Shown here: positions 15,600 to 26,099 of the stretch, in pieces
How the letters are laid out: the number at the start of each line of letters is the position of its first letter
Numbering within the stretch: position 1 is the first letter of the stretch
From: Nectonema munidae
Lineage: Eukaryota; Nematomorpha; Nectonematoida; Nectonematidae
Direction: 5' to 3'
DNA length: 64,000 nucleotides
Assembly: GCA_030549495.1 (NCBI GenBank)
Contig: JAUIRK010000418.1
Coordinates: 147,501-211,500, forward strand
Translations under genes and position numbers: made by a program
The notes under the pieces: generated by a model
What the model saw: the letters and a program-made list of their open reading frames with translations, nothing else
The model's database searches: none
Told to the model about the DNA's origin: nothing

Positions 15600-16310
15600 A
15601 TATAAAAAGTAAATATATTTATAAAAATAAGTAGTTATCTTACTTTTTTTGAAAAAGATATAATTTCGACAAATTTGAGGAACACCAGATAAAATTACTG
15701 TAGAGATGATAAGATTGAAAAAGAGCGAAATATACAGAAACCTTGGTTTTACATCGTGAAGAATTCTAATTTTATGCAACATACATATAGCCATAGAGAG
15801 GCTTCTTTAATAGTGTTTGAGGTGAAAAATTTAAACATGAATCAATCGTTATTCCCAAATATTTATAATCATCATACTTATCAAGAAATTCATCACCTAG
15901 TTTCAAAAGAAGATGCATACATTTTCGTAGTTTACTAAAAACAATATATTTACGTTTATTTCCATTCACAGATAACTTATTCACAAAACACCATTCATAA
16001 AAATTATTCAAATGATAGCAAACTTTGATTTTGAACAAGACTCTTAGTATGGCGCAGTCATCCGCATACATGTAGAAATTAAATCATTAACATAAAATAT
16101 AAATAAAAGAGACCCAAGAATAGATCCCTGAGAGACACCTTTAGAAATTTTTGGAAATTTTAAACAGAAATTGTTGACAAATATATATTGTTGACGATCA
16201 TCGAGCATTTTATAAGCTCTTGAAATGGGATACATAGCAGTATAATTTATGTAATAGTGATTAATAGTATCAAAAGCTTTGTAAAAATCTATAAAAATAC
16301 CACAGGTATT
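15600..16310 (-). pseudogene. LINE-C reverse transcriptase fragment
   Basis: Consecutive RT motifs appear in two frames: FIDFYKAFDTINH (motif A, about 16240-16290), GVSQGSILGSLLFIFYVNDL (motif B, about 16095-16150), MYADDCAI (motif C, 16045-16071), then YKYLGITIDSCLNFSP, and a YGIxVWG-like block near 15690. The GVPQGSILGPLLFLIYVNDL style points to the Jockey/CR1 groups. It has at least one frame change between motifs B and C and has lost its 3' end definition. Confidence 0.75.
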
Positions 16311-17640
16311 TTAAATATATAATATAATATAATGTATAATAATAATGTATATTTGTAGCCATTCTTCAAAAATCTTACCAGTCATCCAAGCTTTTCTATT
16401 AAACTTGTACACTACTGGTAAAGAGCTCAACTTCACTTTTGAAAAACATCTATGAGACTTTAATTTTGAAATTACTAAAGATTTTATTTTTTCTTCAGTC
16501 CACAAAGTGCTATTGTTATATTTCCCTTTGATCGTTTTCCACCCGGACATTCTTCACATAAAAACTATCAAAAATTATACAAATTCAACAATTCGAAACT
16601 TTTTTTACCTTTCAAATGAAAAGTTTTTTTTGTTGTCTTTGAAAAAAGCCCAGTTTCGTCTAAATTAAAAATATCTTTCTCCTTATGGCATTCACAAATT
16701 TTCTCAAGATTCAATTTCCATTTTTCAACGGTTGATTGGCAAATATCTGTTCTTTCGCCTGTCATGTTACCAAAAAACAATGTTGTTTCTACGAATAAAG
16801 CTCTCCAGCCAACCGTTTGAAGCTTTAATATTCGATTTTCCAAGTTCTTCAGCAAAGCTCAAAGCTTTGGTTTTGAGAATTGGTCCACTGATTGGAAGGC
16901 CTCTAGCCAAGCGACAATAAACCCCCTCTATGTTAGAGTGTTTATCTCTTCATTATCTGTGAGATGGTTTTTTCTTTTTGAAACTGTTGACACACAAGTT
17001 TTAGAATAATCTTCTAACACTTGTGCTTTCCTTTTTCTTAATGTTTGGATTTGAGTTTTACCTACACCCATGTCAGCAGCTATTTTATAAGCTGCTCTGC
17101 CACTATCAAGAAGTTTAAATACATCGTACTTTTGTTGAAGAGTAAGTGATGTTCTTTTTTTTCGACATATTGCCTACTATGTAAACATGATCTAACAAAA
17201 TTATATTAAAATTTGTAACCAATAATTGCGTCAAAAACAACAAGAACAAAAGATATGAAAAATGGCTGATATAATGAGAAATCAACACGGAAAAACTTGT
17301 AGCTTTTATTCATCATAAGGCTATCCATGTCATATTGTTTGTGTTCAAAGTATTGCTGTATGACATATGATGTGTCACAAAAGAAATTCAGTTTTACTAG
17401 TCTTACTGTGCAACAATTGCACTATTTTTTTTTCAAGTGTGTTTAAAATGTAACTGTCTGCAAAATAGAGGTTTTTTTTAATAAATTTTAGTGCAAAACA
17501 TGGTCGAAGGTCGCGTTAGACAGTGTGTCGCTAAATACATGCTGAAAACAGTTCAATTTTCGTCGGGAGGAAAAAACTACGGTCGCTATTGACAGTGGGA
17601 TCGGCTTAATACAGGTGGTCGTTAAGGCAGGTTTGACTTT
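16311..17640 (-). mobile_element. Tigger/pogo relic inserted in LINE-C
   Basis: On the - strand from an ATG near 17172, a CENP-B-type helix-turn-helix (KKRTSLTLQQKYDVFKLLDS, then AADMGVGKTQIQTLRKRK) is followed by RGLPISGPILKTKAL-like sequence and the second HTH (SNIKASNGWLESF-like). The DDE_1 catalytic start IFNLDETGLF lies near 16645-16680, then comes a piece with NRKAWMTGKIFEEWL near 16350-16410. The frame breaks several times and the C-terminal catalytic part is missing. At 17500-17640 repeated GGTCGCTA / GGTCGTTAAGGCAGGTTT words look like its subterminal repeats, placing the 5' end near 17640. It is a different subfamily from the intact Tigger at 51778. Confidence 0.7.
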
Positions 17641-18134
17641 GACAATTTTTAGTTTATCTGAGTAATTTTGCTTAATATACATTTTATTAAATAAAATACA
17701 AATATTGTTGAGAATATATTTGACTAGAATTTTACCAACTTTATTCGAGATATCATCCCATCCTGAAGAAAACGAAGAATTAAGTTGCGATTAATATTTC
17801 ATTTTCAGTAATTTAATCAAAATAAAATAAATTATTCAATGGAGATATTATAAGAACTGGAAGATTCACGCATTCTGATTTATTTTTAACTGGAGTTAAA
17901 TGTTGTTTGATCTCGTCAGAATTGAAATTAATCGATTCAGTACATTTATGACCAACCAGATTATTAATTCCAAGAGTCTTCAGAGTCATTTTTCAAATTC
18001 GATAGTTTAAAAGCATACTAGGTATTTTTTACAAAATTTTATGTTAAGTTACCAGAAAAACATTTATCAAAATTAAAGTTAATAAAAATGTTATCAATTA
18101 ATGCATGATTTGATTTCATTACTCTTGTTGCCTT
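17641..18134 (-). pseudogene. LINE-C pre-RT / finger fragment
   Basis: Weak - strand coding similarity to LINE RT fingers: FNSDEIKQHLTPVKNKSE near 17860-17960 and an ISNKVGKILVKY-like stretch near 17710-17760. Supported mainly by its position between the endonuclease and RT pieces of the same strand. Confidence 0.35.
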
Positions 18135-18325
18135 AGTAGCCTCAATGATTGTTAGGGTGTACCTCTGAGCTTAACAGTTTAAGGTCAGGGGTTCGATCCC
18201 CAAGGCTCCCAACTCTTAAAAACAAATTCACAAAAACTGTGATTAACCATCTTAAGCATAATGCAAGCATATAGCCTTACGGCTGAAAGTGATTTGATAT
18301 CTCCAACCAACCAACCAACCAACCA
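18135..18325 (+). mobile_element. tRNA-derived SINE (SINE-1) with (CCAA)n tail, full length
   Basis: A 191-bp SINE bounded by a perfect 14-bp target duplication ACTCTTGTTGCCTT (18121-18134 and 18326-18339). The 5' half is tRNA-like: an A-box-like region and a clear B box GGTTCGATCCC at 18190-18200. The 3' half (TTAACCATCTTAAGC...CCTTACGGCTGAAAG) ends in a (CCAA)n tail. The same 3' half occurs on the - strand at 22993-23118. It would be transcribed by RNA polymerase III and mobilised by a LINE. Confidence 0.92.
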
Positions 18326-18359
18326 ACTCTTGTTGCCTTTAGTATATTAGGGAAAATTA

Positions 18360-19302
18360 GCTTCATATAAATGATTCAGGAAAGGAGATGTGAATAAACA
18401 AGAACTAGCATTCAATAAATTAATGTTGAAATCACCCAACAGAATGACCTTATTCTTAGAATCAGAGTCATAATTGAAGAACTCACTAAAAAAAATTAAT
18501 TTTTGTTTCGTGATCTATAAATAACAAGAATCTTGAAACAAGGCAAGTTTACTACATCAACTAATAAATATTTAAACGTAGAAAAAACTTAATTTTCAGG
18601 ACACAATTTATACTCATACCTTTTATTTATATACAAACCTATACCACCTCCTTTATTATGCCTTTCTTACTTATTAAATTGAAATCCTTCTTTCTTCTTG
18701 CAAATAAATGGAAAGCAGTTTGGTCTTCATCTCGATGAAGTTGATCTTCCTTTGAGTCCAGATTGCCTGAACATATTCTTCTACGTCTTTCGAAACAAAA
18801 ATCATTAAGTGTTACAGATACTGCTTATTTTTATTAATAAAACACTATTATTATTATAAATCCCCCAAATTCACATCTTGTCAAATTTCAGTTAACGTGA
18901 AAAGATCAATATATGAATATCAAATATCTTCTATTAAAGAAATTATATCTGCTAAATTTTTAGAGAAACTACGACCGTTTAAATGCATTACACATAGAAT
19001 AATATTCAAAGTCAATGTTAAAAAGCTCATGGTCTAAGAAATTTTTAGGATAAGTATCAAGTTCAATCATTTATGAAGTTATTAGATATAAAACAGGTAT
19101 TTTTTTCATAAACTCAAGAGAAGATAACCTACAACGGTATTTATCGAAAGCATAATGATTTATGCTATCCAATTTTTTAACAATACAATTATAACATTCA
19201 TAAAATGATCTATTTTTTATATTATCCCAAAATTAAGATTTGAGATTATCAAAACAGTAACTATAAACATGTGAATTTGTTTTAAATTGAGAAGCGATGC
19301 AG
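18360..19302 (-). pseudogene. LINE-C ORF1 end and endonuclease fragment
   Basis: Reading the - strand in shifting frames, there is a Cys-containing ORF1 stretch (SFYECYNCIVKK), then NGRSFSKNLADIISLIED followed by YIDLFTLTE (start of the APE endonuclease), and further on HNKGGGIGLYINK (the GGG loop). Several frame changes and stops; it cannot be functional. Confidence 0.6.
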
Positions 19303-20105
19303 GGGTGCACATTCTCGAAATTATTGGGGGCGAAATTTTTTTGTTGAAATTTTCAAAATTAGTGGCCTGAAATACCACGGGAGACCAAATATTCAAGCAA
19401 TCCTTAAAATAGAGTGTATTCAGCTCATACCTAAAGGGCTAAATTTATAAGACTACTTTATATTTTTTTACAAATTTGGTGAATTTAAATACTATACTTC
19501 CAGCGAAAATATTTTAATTAAATTTGCAGAATATACACTAGTTAAAAAAAATCAAAAATTGTTTGGGGGGGGGGGGGTGGAATAACTGAAGGTTGGATAG
19601 TTTTATATGAGTTAATGTATTCTGAAGGCAAAGAGTCTACTAGACACCCTGCGATGTTTATATGAAAAAATGTGATTGATTCAGAGGCAAGGGTATAAAA
19701 TGAAGTTATAATTGTGCAAACAAAAATAAAACAATAAATTAAGATTTCATTATTTCATTTTTCTCAGCATCATTCAAAAATAGTTTAAAAGCTAAATTGA
19801 TGCAAGATACAAAAATCTACAAAAAGTAAAATAACTTTTAACATTTTGCAAGCCTTTTATAATAACTTTTAAGGAAAAAAAGTCTATCAGAAAAAGTTAT
19901 AGAGCTTCAACAAAAACTAAAAAGGGTAAAAATTGTATTAATTTCATTCTCTCTGCTTTTATTGTCTAATTAACAATTTAACTTTTAGTTTAGATACTTT
20001 TTTTTAACTTTTACTCAAGCTTTATTTTTCATTATCAGAAAAATTTATGCTTCTACTTTTTCTTTTTTTTTAGAATAATTCTTATTTTAAAACGTCTAAA
20101 ACTTA

Positions 20106-20338
20106 ACATTACATATTTGTATTATTATATTTTCTGTGATAGCAGGATCAGTATAAATTTTTTTTATATGATCTCTGTATACGGTATTATTGTATAAATG
20201 CAGATGTAGAAATAAAAAAATTATAATAAAAAAACTGTGGAAATTTTAAATAAGTTTTTCCTCAAAGGGTGCCAGGAATTTTTAAAAGGCTCCCCAAGGG
20301 TGCCGCAAACTAAAAAAGGTTGGGAACCACTCCTACAG
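20106..20338 (-). mobile_element. hAT-like MITE, copy 2
   Basis: Reverse-oriented copy of the repeat at 12613-12842, ending GGTTGGGAACCACT at the right. It interrupts copy A of the composite repeat relative to copy B, where the neighbouring sequence GAGTATGCTGTAGG continues without it. It may extend leftward to about 19930. Confidence 0.75.
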
Positions 20339-20344
20339 CATACT

Positions 20345-20490
20345 CTGTGGGTGGCATGACAGGTTGGTTGAGATGATGAACTAAGCACGGAAGCCTCTGG
20401 ATTCGATTCCTCATCGATACGAATTTGTTCATAGTTTGACATAAGCGATCAGTGCCTTGTCAATGAAAATATACCCGCTGCTCCTTACCT
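20345..20490 (+). mobile_element. tRNA-headed SINE-like segment (SINE-2) in composite A
   Basis: A-box-like GGTTGGTTGAGATGATG, B box GGATTCGATTCC at 20399-20410, then the body TTCATAGTTTGACATAAGCG...GTGCCTTGTCAATGAAAATA. The same arrangement occurs inverted at 60680-60835, and a similar body occurs at 35040-35170. It is therefore a SINE family rather than a working tRNA. Confidence 0.7.
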
Positions 20491-21324
20491 TTTACTCAAA
20501 ATTGAAAAATGTGCTACATAATTAACATAAGAGAGAAAGGAAACAAAATAAACTAATAAAGCAATTTTCACTATTTTAAAATGGAACCGTCTGTTCTCAG
20601 AATAATTTCAAAATAATAGGAGGCATAAAGAATTAGAGTTTATTTGATATTTTCAAGTTTTTATAAGCAGCTAACCCTTATAGGGTGATTTGGTAGCACT
20701 TGTGTTTTTTTACATATTGTAAAGAATCATAGTATACAAAAATGGTAATTTAATCACTTTTTATAAAATTATTTAAGTCTAAAAATACAAAATCATTAAA
20801 AAATTATTTAAACTAACATAAATCAAAGTATACGAGAAAAGAAAATCATTCCAGTTTTTTAAATATTTTTGTCCACAAATAAAATTCTGACAGCTGTCAT
20901 AAATAGATCAAGTACATTTTTAACAACTGAAACATTTTGTTTCGATATTATATTTTTATTATAATAATCAACAAATTTTCTTAAAAAAAAGATTTTATTA
21001 ATTTATGTACAGCGTTAATTATAAAATTTAACAATCGAACATTATAAAAATATCTCTGCTCAAATATTAAGTAAATAGAGTATTCTTGCTTTTAAATTGA
21101 ATAGCTAGTCAAAATATTCATTCCCAAATAACTATTGAAAAAAATTTCTTGACTTGAAAAAATTAAAGTTCTCAAATGTTACAAAATGTAAAAAACATAG
21201 TGATAAAGATTAAGTGACTTTTGTTGAAAAAAATTCTTAGCGCGAGTCTAACAATATTCATTGATATAAAATTGCAACGATTGAAAACTATTTTAATTTA
21301 ACTCTAAATGCAATTTAGACAGAA

Positions 21325-21527
21325 GCAGTGATGTAGCCAGAAAAAAAGTTGATAGGGGAGGGGGGGGGCACAATTTAAAAACAAAAAACTTGAGAAACAT
21401 TATACTTTTTTGATCCTTTAATTGGAGAAATTTTCGAAAACTAATATCGCATAAGATGCATGGGGGCACCATGAGGTGCATAGGAGAGTGGGCACGGCCC
21501 CTCATACCCAGCCTAGCTACGTCACTG
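21325..21527 (+). mobile_element. hAT-type MITE with 8-bp target duplication, in composite A
   Basis: 203 bp, ends CAGTGATGTAGCCAG and (complement) CAGTGACGTAGCTAGG. Flanks GACAGAAG and GAGAGAAG match at 7 of 8 positions, as expected for an aged hAT duplication. An orthologous copy lies in composite B at 59438-59633, so it was present before the composite repeat was duplicated. Confidence 0.85.
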
Positions 21528-22283
21528 GAGAGAAGAGAGCTGAATGAGATAGGAAAGCTTAAACAAGAGAAGAGGGCGTGAGTTAAAGAAGAGAGCTTGA
21601 ATGAGAGCTAGAGTGTATGATTGAGTTTAGCAGAGAAAGCGGAAGAGAAAAACAGAGGTGAAGAAAAAGAAATAGAATCACTGTGACAGAAGATGAGAAG
21701 ATCTAGTGGATCATCAACATGTGTTTGCTCAAAAATATCAATCAAGGACTGTGATAAACATTGCTTACTTGTGTGAATATTGAAACAATGGATTTATTAT
21801 TATATAGCTCTCACGCATCGTTTGTAAAATATGTTTGATAGGAATTTCAGAGCAGCTTGGCATGATGTTTGATTGATTCGAAAGTCTACATTCCTTCTTT
21901 TATTCTCTTATCTTACATCATCAGGTATTCGAATGATCATTACATTTTATAGTGCGATTATCATACATGTTTTATGAACAAGCAGCAACTCTTATTTATA
22001 GATGAAAAAAATTATAAACACAGTGACAACTAAAACCAATATAAAGAATATCACAATGATTTTTGAAAAAATTCCTAGCATAATCTAAAGAGAAAATAAT
22101 TATTGGTTAAATTTAGTAAATCTTTGAGAAGAATATCTTAATTTTTTTGATCTTTTAAAATTCCTTGCAAGAATTCATTTTTTTGAGATAAGATTTATAA
22201 TATCTAGGTCACTTAAATCCGGCCTTAAATTTTTTATCATTATTTTAGAAGCGATAAGAGTATTTTTAGATACATGAACAAAT

Positions 22284-22560
22284 TTAATACTTTGTCTCAA
22301 TATCTAAAGATTTTTTAGCATTAATCATAGATTTTTTATGAGGAAAAGTGTATTTCAAAGAATTATTATTAGTTATCAAAAGATTAACCTTTACCTTAGA
22401 TAAGATACTCTTAGAAACTCTCTTGTAGCTATCAATTTCTTGAGGTTTATCAAACTTAATTTTTAAAAAATTATTACTTTCAACAGAATCGGAGTAAGAC
22501 AATTTAAATTTAGGTTTCAAAGTATTAGAAATATGTTTATCACTAGAAGCCATAGGTATT
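22284..22560 (-). pseudogene. LINE-C ORF1 N-terminal fragment
   Basis: From an ATG at about 22550 (MASSDKHISNTLKPKFKLS), a Ser/Lys-rich frame runs to 22284 and then continues in other frames with NTLIASKIMIKNLRPDLSD (22170-22270), which resembles the RRM-like domain of LINE ORF1 proteins. It lies directly upstream, on the - strand, of composite repeat A and of the endonuclease remnants. It is probably the 5' end of LINE-C. Confidence 0.5.
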
Positions 22561-22992
22561 CCTAGAAGTCCCGTTCCTAGAAAGAAAAAAAGAAAGAAAG
22601 ATTTATTTGCAAACAGATATGCATACACAAAAGTCAATCACAGAAAATGACATATTGAATTGGTTACAATCATTTTGTAAACAAAATCATTATATACAAA
22701 AGTATGATAAAAAAAATATTTGTCATCAAACGACTTGCGGGGTTGTCATAAGGCCCTTGGGACCGCTACAATGACTACCTAATGTTACAAATAGTATAAA
22801 CAGTTATGGGATGTTAGGTAAGATTTTTAGAAGAGAATATGCGTAGCAAAAATTCGGATAATAAAAAAAAAATGAATATATAAATATATATATATTAGTT
22901 ATATAAGTATATTAAATCAATATTAAAAAGAAGTTATGAAATAATATGAAAAAGAAATTATATATATTAAATCTTACTAATTACAAACTATT

Positions 22993-23118
22993 GGTTGGTT
23001 GGTTGGTTGGTTGGAGATATCAAAGCACTTTCAGCCATAAGGCTATAAGCTCGTATTATGCTTAAGATGGTTAATCACAATTTTTGTTAATTTGTTTTTA
23101 GAGTTGGGAGCTTTTAGG
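22993..23118 (-). mobile_element. SINE-1, 5'-truncated copy
   Basis: Starts (on the - strand, 3' end) with a (CCAA)n tail and matches the 3' half of the SINE at 18135-18325; the tRNA head is missing. It is flanked by ATTACAAACTATT (22980-22992) and ATTACAAATTATT (23119-23131), a 13-bp duplication with one mismatch. 5' truncation fits LINE-driven mobilisation. Confidence 0.9.
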
Positions 23119-23131
23119 ATTACAAATTATT

Positions 23132-24480
23132 AATGAAGCCTTGGGGAACACCCATGGTGGAAAAGGTTCGCTTAGATTGGACATTATCTAGAAAAACAAT
23201 TTGCATCTTCCTCTTAAATATGAATTCAACAATGAGAGAAAGTTATTTCTAATACCATATGAAGAAAGCTTTTGGAAAAGTATATCGTGGTTCAGAGTAT
23301 CAAAGGCTTTCGATAAATCTATGAAGATTTAAAGCATTGCTTTATTTTTATTAATGTGGTTAATAATGTCAGTGATAAAATATATATGTAAGTGTTCAGT
23401 GTTTATGCCCCTTCAGCCAAATTGAGAGCTAGAGAGTAAACAATTCCTTTCAAAATAATTAAATAACTGATTATATAGTAGCCTTTCAAAAAAATTTGAA
23501 AATATGGAGATTAGACTTATAGGACGGTAATTTTCTATATTACTTGGATCTCCTTTTTTAAATATAGGTAAAACTTTGCTGCTTTTGAAGATCCCGGGAA
23601 GCAAGTATGTTCGATACAGGAATTATAATCGATACGTAGGTATTTTTCCGATAACATTTATGATGGATTTCACTGAGCTGATTTTAATTCCATATACATC
23701 GGAGGTATCAGTTATTATTGAATTTACTGCTAGGATCAAGTCATTCATAGAAATGTGGTCAAAGCTGAAAAAAGTATTGGAAAGACTATTAATAGAAGGT
23801 AATAGATTGTCTTCGGAAAAGCATAAAGAATATGAAACAAAGTGAGAACTAAACAAATCTACTATAAGCTTATTATCAGTAAGATATCCTTAACTATTTT
23901 TTAATAATATTTTATTTTCCTTTTTAGGTTTAACCAAGTTGTTGAAATTCTGCCAAAAAATTTTTGCTTTCATTTCTAGATTGAAGAGATTTGCAAGGTG
24001 TGATTTTTTAGCAGTTCTGAATCTGAATAAGAGAATCTGAATGAAAATATTTTTTCATTACTGAATGCAGTTTGTCACGTTTCCTTATTAACTGAAGGAT
24101 TTGGTCATCAATCCAGGAATTAATGGGTTTTCTGTAATAGCGGAATTTACTTTTTATCTTTGATGTATTCAAATTAATTTTATTTTGAATTTTTCTGTTA
24201 AGTTTTAGAAAAAAATATCAGGATCATCATAATAATATTTGAGATATTCCTTCCAATTAAAATTAGTTATATTCTCAATAAAACTACATTAATTAAAATG
24301 AGTATATTTAAAGTCAAAAGTGGTAGGAGAATCAATACTTAAAGATAACAAAATTGGGAAATGGTCAGACATTGTGTTGTACAAAATTTGACCCATATGC
24401 TTGCTAGAAAAAAAAGAAACAAAGAAATTGTCAATCAGGGTTTCACTATTGTATCTTGTGTATTTTGTAATAACTGGTTT
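23132..24480 (-). pseudogene. LINE-D reverse transcriptase fragment
   Basis: Clear RT finger block at 23413-23604: SKVLPIFKKGDPSNIENYRPISLISIFSN with FERLLYNQL. The preceding linker (YGIKISSVKSIINV) is at 23623-23856. Motif A is only hinted at near 23310 (complement of GCTTTCGATAAATC). Motifs B and C are missing, so the 3' end is truncated or deleted. Upstream, 23950-24480 gives weak LINE-like coding in several frames. Confidence 0.7.
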
Positions 24481-24981
24481 ATAAGAACTAGAAAATAAAA
24501 CATTAATAAGAGAGAGAGAGAGTGAGTGAGGAAATCTCTACGCACTTTTCAGCTTTGGCTGATATGCTTCCAGGATGCTAGAATTTGGGATTTGATGATT
24601 GCGTGGAGTTTAGTTGAAGAAAATGTGGGAATTCTAGTATTCTAGGAGAAATTTTTTAAGTAGTATTTGTGTTCCGTATATAGAGTATATAAGAGAGGGA
24701 GAGAAAAAAAAATTATTGTTAAAAACAAAAAAAAATATAAATATAAAAAAAAGTACATAAGAAAGTGAATTAAAAAAACAAATAAAATGATATATTGAGA
24801 TGAAAATCAATATTCAAAATGACCGTTATTAGATTCTCATAAACAGAAGAGGTATTATAATACGAAAAAATTGAACGATATCTATAAGTGACGCAAGGTT
24901 TCTACCACTTACATATATATCTTTCGATAATTTTATTAGTTAATAATGCATATAATCTATAAACAAAAATATGTCAGTAAA

Positions 24982-25580
24982 TCAGTATGATGTATATAAA
25001 CAAATGCTCAGGGGGATAGAACGACAAAAATGAGTCTTGCAAATATTTTCAAAAACTGCCAGAAAAATATCAAGATTTTTATACAGCATGCTATTATCAT
25101 TATAAAAATCAATAGATTTTTCACTATAATAAATCTTGAATACGTTGATAAAATAGTTTATTAAAATACTTTTAATAAAATCTTGAATACGTTGATTTTT
25201 TTCTATTTTAAGAAGATCAAGTTTGAAGTCACCCAAATATATAAAATTGGATAGGTTTTCTTTTAAATCTTCATTAAAATGAATTAAAAACACAGCTATA
25301 CTCTCAAAATCTTTAATTGGTTTTCTATAATAATTTTTGAGTGTGAGATGGCGGTTACATTTAACAAAGATATAAACATGAAAATATACAAACAAATTAC
25401 AATGGTAACTTTTAATAGTGTTGTATTGTAAATTCTCTATTGTATAAAACACTAGGCCAGAATGAAGATCCTGATCATTAGATGAATGAACTAAATTATA
25501 GCCCTTCAATTTAAAATTTTCAAAAGACTTGTTCAAACACCAAGCCTCTTGGATGCACAGAACATGTAAAGGTAATTTGA
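24982..25580 (-). pseudogene. LINE-D endonuclease, downstream part
   Basis: The frame opens with LHVLCIQEAWCLNKSFENFKLKGY, matching the Q-E-x-W catalytic block of APE endonucleases. Next come SGLVFYIENL (where the G loop should be), YYRKPIKDF, and FIYLGDFKLDLLK, the GDFN-type catalytic block with Asn replaced by Lys. The part before position 25580 is cut off by the MITE at 25582-26059, and the remaining start of the domain (NIISINIQSL) lies at 26100-26150. Confidence 0.7.
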
Positions 25581-25581
25581 T

Positions 25582-26059
25582 GTTCTTACTTTTTACCCAA
25601 ACTCACCCAAACTCTAGTGTCTTAATTTTACCCAAACTCACCCAAACTCTCCCAACTCACCCAAACTCTATTTTTATTTTTTCTTATTTTTTGATCCCTT
25701 CTTCTAAATATATATATTTTTTTTGACAGGGTGTTTCATGCAAGGGAAGTAGAAAATTCCCTATCTGCACGGATGAACTTTTTATGATAAGTCGATGGCA
25801 TCGCCGGGATTCGAACCCAAAGGCTTTGGATCCGTAGGCGACGCCTCTACCTATCAGCCCACCAGCCCAAATTATATCTGTATAAGACTAGATTTTTTAG
25901 TTAAATTTTGAACAATTTATTTAGAAGCTATAACTAAAAATGCAATAAAATATTCTATAATGATAGTTTCTTATCTAATAATTTTAATGGAAGAAAAAAT
26001 AAAACCGAATTTGGGTGAGTTTGGGAGAGTTTGGGAGAGTTTGGGTAAAAAGTTAGACC
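25582..26059 (+). mobile_element. MITE with ACCCAAACTC subterminal repeats, possibly Mutator-like
   Basis: 478 bp, inserted in the LINE-D endonuclease. Ends: GTTCTTACTTTTTACCC at the left and the complement GGTCTAACTTTTTACCC at the right. Flanks GGTAATTTGAT (25571-25581) and GGTAATTTGCT (26060-26070) match at 10 of 11. Inside both ends, decamers ACCCAAACTC / TCCCAAACTC are repeated in tandem, inverted between the two ends. The 9-11-bp duplication points to the Mutator group. A SINE lies within it. Confidence 0.85.
25725..25870 (-). mobile_element. tRNA-derived SINE (SINE-3)
   Basis: On the - strand it begins GGGCTGGTGGGCTGATAGGT, A-box-like GGCTGATAGGTAGAGG, and has a canonical B box GGGTTCGAATCCC at 25806-25818. 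The non-tRNA body reads GACTTATCATAAAAAGTTCA...GCATGAAACACCCTGTC. The anticodon arm is not a convincing cloverleaf, so this is read as a SINE, not a tRNA gene. Nested inside the MITE at 25582-26059. Confidence 0.8.
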
Positions 26060-26099
26060 GGTAATTTGCTGGTTGAATTGAAATCAAATACAAGGCATT

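Larger units (their letters stand above)
19303..22004 (+). repeat. Composite repeat, copy A (2.7 kb)
   Basis: A long non-coding block whose reverse complement recurs at 59003-62166. Shared landmarks in order are a GGGG(T/C)GCACAT edge, ATTATTGGGGG(C)GAAATTTTTT, a tRNA-like patch, a GA-rich tract, a small MITE and the closing GCAGCAACTCTTA. Copy A carries a hAT-like MITE at 20106-20338 that is missing from copy B. Copy B carries two MITEs that are missing here. No protein is conserved between the two copies. I cannot assign the unit to a known class, and no clear target duplication is seen at its edges. Confidence 0.85.
15600..22560 (-). mobile_element. LINE-C: decayed non-LTR retrotransposon carrying nested insertions
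   Basis: On the - strand, pieces of one LINE appear in order. An ORF1 start lies at 22560-22284. It is interrupted by the composite repeat at 19303-22004. Next come an ORF1 finger remnant (ECYNC... near 19190) and an endonuclease start (NGRSFSKNLADIISLIED near 18950), with more endonuclease to about 18360. A SINE with target duplication sits at 18135-18325. RT fingers lie near 17700-18000, a Tigger relic occupies 16311-17640, and RT motifs A, B and C plus the thumb lie at 16310-15600. The order and strand support a single old insertion later hit at least three times. That it is one element is an inference; each piece is independently recognisable. Confidence 0.6.

Noticed and set aside
18135-18210. 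A real tRNA gene
   Set aside because: Poor cloverleaf; bounded by target duplications together with a (CCAA)n-tailed body, so it is a SINE head.
25740-25870. A real tRNA gene on the - strand
   Set aside because: A and B boxes are good, but the anticodon arm does not fold convincingly and a SINE body follows.
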